DNA from: Loktanella sp. 3ANDIMAR09
GTDB lineage: Bacteria > Pseudomonadota > Alphaproteobacteria > Rhodobacterales > Rhodobacteraceae
NCBI RefSeq assembly: GCF_001420005.1
Contig: NZ_LJAK01000007.1
Location: 115,919-179,918, forward strand
Length of the DNA stretch: 64,000 bases
Reading direction: 5' to 3'
Numbering within the stretch: position 1 is the stretch's first letter; the number at the start of each line of letters is the position of its first letter. This document shows, piece by piece, positions 58,441 through 64,000 of the stretch. The notes under the pieces are model-generated. The model did not search any database. It had not been told where the DNA came from and saw only the letters and a program-made list of their open reading frames with translations. Position numbers and translations under genes: made by a program.

Positions 58441-58961
58441 CCGCCGCCGTGATGATCGAAAATGACGTATGGGACCGGCACATGCGCCGCATCCTGTATA
58501 GCGAGGCCGCGTTGCTACGCGCCGACTATGGGTTCGGTGTATTCGGGGCGTGGGTGACATCTGATGAGCTGCACTCTCTAGGCATGTCGGACCTGCCGTC
58601 CGAACCGATTGCTTTTGACGAATTGGCGGTCGATCTGGGGATCGAACGGCGCTGGCGCAACGTGTCAGCGGTGCGCGTCAGGGAATACAATGCCCTGTCG
58701 TTTCCGTGGTCCCTATTCGGTGAATTCATCGCCGCCCTGCGGGCCGAAACGCTGGACCCTTACGACGCCACACCGGGCAGTAGCGCCCAGCTACGCCCGT
58801 CAGAGGTCACGCCGCAGTGGGTGCTACCCTTGGCCCGTTTGATCCGGCGCGGCGAGGCTGCAAACGCCGATCAGGCGTGGAACATCCTAGATGCAATCCT
58901 GCCGGACCACGCCCACCGCCCCACGATCGAAGAGGTCCGGCGCTACATGAGTCGGGACTGA
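58437..58961 (+). CDS. Unknown protein of the Mu-like element
   Basis: 174 residues, not recognised; no signal, membrane helix or known motif. Four-base overlap with the upstream gene, strong terminator downstream. The pair occupies the short arm between control region and the 59465 terminus. Confidence 0.7.
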   Translation: MTAAVMIENDVWDRHMRRILYSEAALLRADYGFGVFGAWVTSDELHSLGMSDLPSEPIAFDELAVDLGIERRWRNVSAVRVREYNALSFPWSLFGEFIAALRAETLDPYDATPGSSAQLRPSEVTPQWVLPLARLIRRGEAANADQAWNILDAILPDHAHRPTIEEVRRYMSRD

Positions 58962-58981
58962 CAAAACAGCCGCAAGAAAAC

Positions 58982-59015
58982 GGGGCTGGCGGGGTGATCC
59001 GCCAGCCCCTTTTTT
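58982..59015 (+). terminator. Rho-independent terminator
   Basis: Perfect 11-bp stem GGGGCTGGCGG with a 6-base loop and six T, 20 bases past the second unknown gene. Confidence 0.93.
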
Positions 59016-59313
59016 GTGCCGATTTGATGGCGCATTTTCGCGCCCCAAAAGTGTAACATTTTGCGCCAAAGCGGGTGACAGAAACTCCGACACAAAACCG
59101 TGCTTTCTGCCCATATTTTCCCGGTTTCTGTCACCGTGTCGAAGTTCGCAACCCATTGCAAAACCTAGACTTTTACCCCGTCACTTCCCGCTAACTTGAA
59201 CCCTGCCGGAGTTTCTTGAACGGATGCGTCACAGTTCGACGCCCCAAGTTGACGCGAACGTCACCCACGATTTCCGCTAACCCGTTGGCGTGTGTCGCAT
59301 TTTGTCGCGCGGG
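59016..59313. other. Non-coding arm of the Mu-like element
   Basis: About 300 bases between terminator and terminus array with no gene seen; contains GTAACATTTTGC (59053), shared with the other end. Confidence 0.4.
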
Positions 59314-59465
59314 TGTCTCAAAGGTTGCGTCCCTTTGATGCGCATTTGTAGCATTCATGTCTCAAATACGAATTTTGGAAAACCGCACCTATATAACTGA
59401 TTCCATTGATATTTTCATCATTTCAGGAGGTGTATTGTTTGTCTCAAATGTCTCAGTCCCCCACA
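59314..59465 (-). repeat. Mu-like terminus with spaced binding-site motifs (attL-like)
   Basis: Inverted copies of the 12-base motif: TGTCTCAAAGGT at 59314, TGTCTCAAATAC at 59358 (44 bases on) and TGTCTCAAATGT at 59440, then ACA at 59463-59465. The terminal copy is 14 bases from the end, as at the other end. One site, a gap, then two more is the Mu left-end pattern. Confidence 0.75.
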
Positions 59466-59470
59466 CCATC
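59466..59470. repeat. 5-bp target-site duplication, right copy (CCATC)
   Basis: Matches 54253-54257. Confidence 0.85.
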
Positions 59471-59476
59471 GGCTGA

Positions 59477-59524
59477 TGTAACGGGCCGAAACGTTTGAGA
59501 CATCTGGACGCGACATTCAGGACA
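59477..59524 (+). repeat. Second Mu-like terminus (attR-like)
   Basis: TGTAACGGGCCG then ACGTTTGAGACA at 59491-59502, and a degenerate copy 22 bases on (59513-59524). Same sequence and orientation as the terminus at 54258, with a few changes. Confidence 0.75.
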
Positions 59525-59656
59525 CAGGAGCTAAGCACCAAAGGCATCTCACGCTCACCTGTGCCCTCCAAGGCAACAAATCGGGATAGCCAAAACGCTT
59601 CGATGTGGCTTAGGCTCCAGGGCAGATATCACCGCCCACTGCCCACGGAGCCCATT

Positions 59657-59950
59657 ATGCGAACCCTGACCGCCTGCCTGATTCTCACCCTATCACCTGC
59701 TGCAGCGCTGGCCTTCCCGGCCGATACCGCAAAGCAGAAATGCGAGGCAGAGTGGGCCGGTGACTTCGAGATGCAGGCATATTGCATGGATCAGCAGCGC
59801 CAAGGCTGGCAGGAGGTTGAGCAGCAGCGTGCCGGATTGGACAATGCGATGAGCGCGTCCCTGGCCACCAGCAAGGCGCGCACTTGTGTATTCCACTTCC
59901 AGAAATATATGTTGGAGCAGGCAAGTGAAAGAAAGTGCAATGGTTTCTGA
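59657..59950 (+). CDS. Small secreted Cys-containing protein
   Basis: 97 residues. Signal peptide MRTLTACLILTLSPAAALA, then a motif KQKCEAEWAGDFEMQAYC and further Cys near the C-terminus (four in the mature part, able to form disulfides). A related motif recurs in the gene at 60525. Function unknown; probably prophage cargo. It overlaps the next gene by 11 bases. Confidence 0.7.
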   Translation: MRTLTACLILTLSPAAALAFPADTAKQKCEAEWAGDFEMQAYCMDQQRQGWQEVEQQRAGLDNAMSASLATSKARTCVFHFQKYMLEQASERKCNGF

Positions 59951-60197
59951 CGCCTCTTCGATCAAAGACATCACCAAGAGGCTTGCGAGGCTTGAGGCCC
60001 GACAAGTCCGCATGTCTGAAGCCATGGGACATCTCATGATGCTGGCCATCAAGGCCGCTGGCTTGGCCGCCCAATCTGATAGCGACGAGCTGGATAACCT
60101 ATCAAACGAGCTGCGAGCTTTGGTGGCAAGAATTCATAATCTAATTGAGTTAAATGACGGGCACACGGTAGCCGACGAGGGTCAATCAGATGAGTGA
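59940..60197 (+). CDS. Small coiled-coil protein
   Basis: 85 residues, almost wholly helical with heptads (DITKRLARLEARQVRMSEA); no membrane segment. The start overlaps the end of the secreted protein gene, and its own stop overlaps the next gene by eight bases. No family recognised. Confidence 0.6.
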   Translation: MVSDASSIKDITKRLARLEARQVRMSEAMGHLMMLAIKAAGLAAQSDSDELDNLSNELRALVARIHNLIELNDGHTVADEGQSDE

Positions 60198-60498
60198 CAA
60201 TGTCTACACTTTAGAGACCGCAAATTCTGAGATTGATCGCCTAGCGGGGGGCGGCAGCGGTAACGGGCCAGACGACCCCGGGACCGAACGCCGTCTGCAA
60301 GCTCTTGAGGGTCAGGTGCCAAATCTACAAGCCGATGTCTCCGATATTCGCGCACGGATCGCTCACATAGAAGGCAAGACGAGCGACCTTCCGACGAAGG
60401 ATTGGATGCATCAAGCGATGCAAAAATATGCCGCGGCACTTGCTACGGTGATGTTGTTTGGACTGACGGTGATTGGTTGGCTAGTTACCAACATTTAA
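60190..60498 (+). CDS. Coiled-coil protein with C-terminal membrane anchor (XhlA-like layout)
   Basis: 102 residues. Coiled coil (about 30-65) and one membrane helix at the C-terminus (about 79-99, VMLFGLTVIGWLVTNI). This is the layout of phage haemolysin/lysis accessory proteins such as XhlA, but sequence identity to them is not claimed. Confidence 0.65.
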   Translation: MSDNVYTLETANSEIDRLAGGGSGNGPDDPGTERRLQALEGQVPNLQADVSDIRARIAHIEGKTSDLPTKDWMHQAMQKYAAALATVMLFGLTVIGWLVTNI

Positions 60499-60524
60499 CT
60501 CCAAAGCACGATATAGAGCGGCCA

Positions 60525-60686
60525 GTGAAAACAACGGGCATCATCCAACGACCTCAAACCGCGGTGCCTGGCGATGTCGCTGCAGGCATCAAACAAAAGT
60601 GCAGCTCGGACTGGCCAAACGACTTCGAGATGATCGCGTATTGCTCTGAGCAGCAGGTTGCAGGCTGGCGGCTCATGAACCAATGA
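60525..60686 (+). CDS. Small Cys-motif protein, paralogue of 59657 gene
   Basis: About 53 residues from a GTG at 60525, with KQKCSSDWPNDFEMIAYC, matching the motif of the secreted protein at 59657, but no signal peptide. The frame is open upstream to 60402 inside the previous gene, so the start is uncertain. It may be a shortened duplicate. Confidence 0.5.
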   Translation: MKTTGIIQRPQTAVPGDVAAGIKQKCSSDWPNDFEMIAYCSEQQVAGWRLMNQ

Positions 60687-60952
60687 GCCGCCGTTCGGTC
60701 AGCGGCTTTGCTGATATCGACGAACGGTTCGCTGTTCGGCTGAAGTTCGCCGTACCGCCGGACGGCCTCGGTACTCTGCTGTCCGACATCGATGTCTGGC
60801 TAAAGGCCGAAGTCGGTAGCGGTCGCTACGGTCGCACCCCTGCACGGTCCCGGGGCAGTGACGCGGTGGCCTATCACTTTTTGTCTCTCGAGGATGCAGG
60901 GCGGTTTGTGGCCTCGTTTAATGACTTGATATTATGCACACCATTAAAGTGA
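60683..60952 (+). CDS. Hypothetical protein
   Basis: 89 residues, no recognised domain. Its ATG overlaps the previous stop (ATGA). Last gene of the overlapping run that begins at 59657. Confidence 0.6.
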   Translation: MSRRSVSGFADIDERFAVRLKFAVPPDGLGTLLSDIDVWLKAEVGSGRYGRTPARSRGSDAVAYHFLSLEDAGRFVASFNDLILCTPLK

Positions 60953-61017
60953 ACTGACGTTAACGGAGTACATGATTCGATAAGTCTCTGAAAATTTAAC
61001 TAAAAAGTTGTTTTTTT

Positions 61018-62211
61018 ATGAAAAGGCCCACTGCGACTTGGACCAAATGGCATCTCAGCCGAGCAAAAAACGAGGCCAAGCGGCGCTCAACTCGCTGGCA
61101 CCATGGAGTTTCAACCCGCCGCTCGGGTGGCCATTTTGTGACCACATGGACGAGCGGTGAAATCATAAAGATGTGGTCTACCAGAGAGCCCCATCTGCCA
61201 CCCAGCGTCTTGTGCTTTAGTAAAAATCCTATCGAAACTTTGGACTTCTTCGCCACTATGCGCCGGAGAAGTCATATCCTGAAAGGAATGTTTCCCGGTA
61301 AAAACCCTTGGTATCAAGTTCCCAAGAGCGTCAAAGCTCCGCCACGCATGAGGAGCTATCAGAGCTTTGCGGAAATCGAATATCTCTCGACAGCATCGGC
61401 TGTGGTCATGACTGCAGAATATGCCCGTCTTGCTGAAATTTCTAAATTTCCGCCCATTACAATCGACCTACACAAATGGTCCGACGTCGTTTTCGCAAAG
61501 CTTTATGAACTCGACTTTTTCTCTGTCGTTGGAATAACGGAAACCGTTGCAGACTTGTACGCCGAACGTGATGGAAAGCGCACAATGCGAATTCTATCTG
61601 GAACAAACAATGCCGAGTTGGCAGAGGCAACTCGACGCATACAACACCTTGCAGTCGAAGCCTCGGGAGGTGCCGACTTGCTTGGAGGTCGAGTGGAACT
61701 GATCAGCACTGCCCTGTCTGAGGCGATCAGCAACGTCGCAAGACACGCATATCCTGCCGATCACGATTTTCAGTTCCCTCATGTAGGGCGCTGGTGGCTG
61801 ACCGCGGAGTTCGATAGAAGCAACGGGATGTTAACAATTGTGATCTATGATCAGGGAGCCACCATACCTGTTACACTTCCCTATCAGGATATTTGGTCAA
61901 AGGTTAAGCTTAAGGTCGCTCAACTGGCCTCTTCCGATCCAAAATTTGATTTTGCGAACGACGGTGCCTATATCGAAGGGTCGTTGAAGGCGGGTGTGAC
62001 CAGTACGGGTGATAGCCATCGCGGCAAAGGGCTCGCTGAGATGGTCGGCCTCATTGATGAACTTAAGGCCGGCTACGTATCTATTTTCAGCCGAGGAGGA
62101 TATTATCGCCATGACTACACATCTGGAAAGAACTCAGGTGCCTACCCATCTTCCATCGGCGGCACTCTCATCGAGTGGGGTATTCAAGTCCACGGGGCGA
62201 ATCATGGATGA
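61018..62211 (+). CDS. GHKL-type ATPase, anti-sigma-kinase-like
   Basis: 397 residues. A basic N-terminus, a STAS-like alpha/beta part (about 115-185) and a Bergerat ATPase domain: N box EAISNVARH (Glu235, Asn239), G1 IYDQG (Asp278) and the lid HRGKGLAEM (334-342). It has no phospho-acceptor His, transmembrane or sensor domain, so it resembles serine kinases such as SpoIIAB/RsbW. A T-rich stretch rather than a ribosome site precedes the ATG, so the start is uncertain. Overlaps the next gene by eight bases. Confidence 0.8.
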   Translation: MKRPTATWTKWHLSRAKNEAKRRSTRWHHGVSTRRSGGHFVTTWTSGEIIKMWSTREPHLPPSVLCFSKNPIETLDFFATMRRRSHILKGMFPGKNPWYQVPKSVKAPPRMRSYQSFAEIEYLSTASAVVMTAEYARLAEISKFPPITIDLHKWSDVVFAKLYELDFFSVVGITETVADLYAERDGKRTMRILSGTNNAELAEATRRIQHLAVEASGGADLLGGRVELISTALSEAISNVARHAYPADHDFQFPHVGRWWLTAEFDRSNGMLTIVIYDQGATIPVTLPYQDIWSKVKLKVAQLASSDPKFDFANDGAYIEGSLKAGVTSTGDSHRGKGLAEMVGLIDELKAGYVSIFSRGGYYRHDYTSGKNSGAYPSSIGGTLIEWGIQVHGANHG

Positions 62212-62539
62212 CGCTATGACTCTACAGGTTGCCGATAGGTTCTCGCGATATCCCGCGGGAAGGGACCAGAATGACGGGCCATTTAACGGTACAGCTTTTC
62301 GAACTGTACACCTTGTTCCCGCACTAAATGAGGCCAAGAAAAGTGGTCGAAAGCTGAACGTTTCCTTCGAAGGTGTGATCAGCTACGGGTCCTCGTTCTT
62401 AGAAGAGGCCTTTGGAGGCCTAGTGCGCATTGAGCGGTTCAAGAAATCAGATTTGCGTAAAACTTTGACGATCACAAACACCTCCCCATACTCTGACCGC
62501 TATGAGCGTGCAATCTGGCGCTACATCGATAACGCCTAG
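62204..62539 (+). CDS. STAS-like protein (DUF4325)
   Basis: 111 residues with the DUF4325 pattern: NGTAFRTVHLVPALNEA then ISYGSSFLEEAFGGLVR. The SYGSS segment sits where STAS antagonists have their phosphorylated Ser. DUF4325 proteins are commonly found beside GHKL ATPases, as here, suggesting a kinase and substrate pair. Eight-base overlap with the ATPase gene. Confidence 0.82.
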   Translation: MDDAMTLQVADRFSRYPAGRDQNDGPFNGTAFRTVHLVPALNEAKKSGRKLNVSFEGVISYGSSFLEEAFGGLVRIERFKKSDLRKTLTITNTSPYSDRYERAIWRYIDNA

Positions 62540-62553
62540 CCGACTGGTCTTAG

Positions 62554-63003
62554 ATGTTATCTGACCTCCTCATCGCTGTAGCTGGTGGCTTCGCTGGCTT
62601 CATTGCAAGTGTGTTTTTCCACGCATGGACTGGAAGAATTTCGGACGACCAGGCCTCGCTCGACGAACTAAAGGAAGCGTTGTCTCAAGTAAGACAGCTT
62701 GGGCTAAATTTTTGGCTCGTTGATGCAATGCCTTCTAACGATGAGATTAAGGCACGGACGATCCTATGGTGCGCCGTCCACACGACGTCAGAGTATGAAA
62801 AAATTCTTCGACGATGCCTTAAAGCCGATTTTGACGAGTATCAGCGCTTAGATGATCGACTATTCGACATCGCAACAGGTGACGAATTTGAGAGCGCGGG
62901 CAGGAAGGCAAACCCTGCCATTGCAACCGAGATATCGGTAACTTGCTCTAAAATGCGAAGCATGATCCGTACTAGAAGACGTGATCTACTTTGGGCCCAT
63001 TGA
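62554..63003 (+). CDS. Membrane-anchored protein of the ATPase-STAS cassette
   Basis: 149 residues. One N-terminal membrane helix (about 4-24) and a soluble, mostly helical domain with three Cys. No family recognised. It follows the STAS-like gene by 14 bases on the same strand, so it is probably the third member and possibly the effector. Confidence 0.65.
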   Translation: MLSDLLIAVAGGFAGFIASVFFHAWTGRISDDQASLDELKEALSQVRQLGLNFWLVDAMPSNDEIKARTILWCAVHTTSEYEKILRRCLKADFDEYQRLDDRLFDIATGDEFESAGRKANPAIATEISVTCSKMRSMIRTRRRDLLWAH

Positions 63004-63030
63004 GGTACTTCAGACACTCTTACCCCGCTT

Positions 63031-63471
63031 CTACTGCTCCACCGGGACCAGAATAAGTTCGATCGGCTGACGCGTCCCCTGCACCTCGGTGATCGTCCGC
63101 ATCTCGCGCAGTGGGATCCGGCCAAGCAAGAGGACGCGGCGCACGGTGGTCAAGTAGTACGGTGGACCCGCCTCGAGACACTTGTCTGCCCATGCACCCA
63201 AATCGTACGTCACGGTATTGCCCTGCACCTCTTGATAGGTGGCGACCCGCCACCCCCCGGAAGAGCACTCAAATTCCTCACCATCAATCAGCGTAATCTC
63301 GGAGGCCCATTCAGCCGTCACCGAGCCAAAAGGCGTCTCACGTACGTACCGCACCGTGCGGCCATCAACGGTCATGCTGATGTCCCGCAAGAACAATCCG
63401 GATGGCAGCAAAAGCCAACCAATGAACAACACAAGGAGCATGATCGCCGCATAATCAATGAGACGCTTCAT
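63031..63471 (-). CDS. Membrane-anchored phage protein, unknown
   Basis: 146 residues. One N-terminal membrane helix (about 7-27) and a beta-rich domain. Four-base overlap with the upstream gene. Its place after a holin-like gene suggests a lysis or entry-exclusion role; unproven. Confidence 0.65.
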   Translation of the reverse strand: MKRLIDYAAIMLLVLFIGWLLLPSGLFLRDISMTVDGRTVRYVRETPFGSVTAEWASEITLIDGEEFECSSGGWRVATYQEVQGNTVTYDLGAWADKCLEAGPPYYLTTVRRVLLLGRIPLREMRTITEVQGTRQPIELILVPVEQ

Positions 63472-63689
63472 TTCATGAACCCCAATCCCTTTGCCGCCCC
63501 GACCAGGGCGATAATTGCGCCGGCCACCCAGAGGATGACCCGCCCGGTCAGCTTGCCTGCCCGGACGGCCTCGAGCAGATCGTCAATCTGAGATGCGCGT
63601 GATGGCTTCCCTGGAGCGCGTGGCTTCAGAAAGAAATCGTGCAGTTCATCGAGCTTGGTACGTTCGTCTTCGGTCAAGACCACCTCCAC
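63468..63689 (-). CDS. Small membrane protein, holin-like position
   Basis: 73 residues. A charged helical N-terminus and one C-terminal membrane helix (about 52-70, Ile/Val/Ala/Gly). It overlaps the DUF1353 gene by 16 bases and the next gene by four. Tail-anchored layout seen in phage lysis clusters. Confidence 0.65.
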   Translation of the reverse strand: MEVVLTEDERTKLDELHDFFLKPRAPGKPSRASQIDDLLEAVRAGKLTGRVILWVAGAIIALVGAAKGLGFMK

Positions 63690-64000
63690 AAAATAACGGC
63701 GAGCAGCATGGCAAGGCGGCGGACGGGGCCCACGCCGTCGGCGCGCAGGGCATCGTGGAACACGGCACCAGCCGTGACGCGGTCCCAGCCGCGCGCGAGC
63801 AGATCGTCGTGCAGGGCAGCGGCCTTGAGGTAGCGAGGATCGTGCGGGCTGACGGCCCAGTGCAGGCCGCGTGGTACGGACACGTCAAACCCGCGACCGC
63901 GCGGGACACTCACCCAAAGGCCCGACCCCTTGACGCCGATTTCCCACATGACGGGCCCGGTCAGGCGATACCGATCCGTGCCGTCGATGCGGATGTAGGG
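63674..64000 (-). CDS. DUF1353 family phage protein (partial, 5' end outside window)
   Basis: 109 codons in the window, open to the edge at 64000. VSVPRGLHWAVSPHDPRYLKAA followed by ALHDDLLARGW (this run is split in the protein only by a few residues) matches the DUF1353 pattern, usual in phage lysis or tail regions. A Met at 63949 is internal: 17 more codons remain open upstream. Supports a prophage on the minus strand. Confidence 0.75.
   Translation of the reverse strand, partial: PYIRIDGTDRYRLTGPVMWEIGVKGSGLWVSVPRGRGFDVSVPRGLHWAVSPHDPRYLKAAALHDDLLARGWDRVTAGAVFHDALRADGVGPVRRLAMLLAVILWRWS

Larger units (their letters stand above)
54258..59465. mobile_element. 5.2 kb Mu-like capsid-encoding element (satellite or deletion derivative)
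   Basis: TGT/ACA termini, a 5-bp target duplication (CCATC), and the same 12-base motif placed 14 bases inside each end in inverted orientation. Gene layout follows Mu: two genes run toward the 59465 end, a 549-base control region follows, then Mor-like, capsid and protease genes run toward the 54258 end. There is no DDE transposase, MuB, terminase, portal or tail gene. It would need a helper to transpose and package. Confidence 0.85.
59477..64000. mobile_element. Right-end part of a second Mu-like prophage (leaves the window)
   Basis: Begins at the terminus at 59477. Plus-strand accessory genes (59657-63003) are followed by minus-strand phage genes reading back toward the terminus (63031-64000). 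The extent, and the presence of transposase and structural genes beyond 64000, are predictions. Confidence 0.5.

Noticed and set aside
59429..59465. AGGAGGTGTATTG followed by a short frame, a possible disrupted gene start
   Set aside because: Only 13 codons from a TTG before a stop, and it lies within the binding-site array of the element terminus.

Overview
The window reads as the chromosome of a GC-rich alphaproteobacterium, most likely Rhodobacterales (Roseobacter group). Pointers are a class I lysyl-tRNA synthetase, a short glutamyl-tRNA synthetase together with a tRNA-Gln, a complete mreBCD-mrdA-rodA block, an FeS-type bacterial photolyase, a fused TAXI-TRAP transporter and a KpsT/KpsE/KdsA capsule cluster. 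Genus cannot be fixed from sequence alone. No rRNA or CRISPR array was seen.

Positions 1-52 kb are ordinary, tightly packed core and accessory genes. In order: lysK, a TerB-like protein, nadD-dacB, ettA, two cold-shock genes, an SGNH esterase with a YbbA/YbbP-like ABC exporter, gltX, a DHA2 drug exporter, nadE, an 18-repeat MORN protein, the rod-shape operon, leuA with a probable leucine leader peptide, two SDR genes with a photolyase, kpsT-kpsE-kdsA, a BON-MscS channel, tRNA-Gln, a TAXI-TRAP transporter with dctB/dctD-like regulators and a candidate sigma-54 promoter, a miniature Mfd, a HisKA_2 kinase with its receiver, and a PaoABC-type molybdenum hydroxylase whose FAD subunit is frameshifted.

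From 52.2 kb on the DNA is a stack of mobile elements around a tRNA-Ser(GCT). (1) A ~1.9 kb element (52206-54115) lies between two perfect 44-bp copies of the 3' half of the tRNA. It carries a small serine recombinase, a zinc-ribbon/YbjQ protein and a small membrane protein. (2) A 5208-bp Mu-like element (54258-59465) has TGT...ACA termini, terminal arrays of an ACGTTTGAGACA motif and a perfect 5-bp target duplication (CCATC). It encodes a major capsid protein, a Mu gpI-like protease, a Mor-like activator and two unknown proteins, but no transposase, terminase, portal or tail gene. It therefore looks like a non-autonomous, capsid-encoding satellite or a deletion derivative. (3) Six bases past its right flank a second terminus of the same type begins at 59477. 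It is probably the right end of a related Mu-like prophage running out of the window, with accessory genes on the plus strand and lysis-type genes on the minus strand.

The most interesting material is element (2), its relationship to (3), and a three-gene cassette in (3): a GHKL ATPase, a STAS-like DUF4325 protein and a membrane-anchored protein (61018-63003). The cassette resembles a partner-switching or defence module of unknown function.
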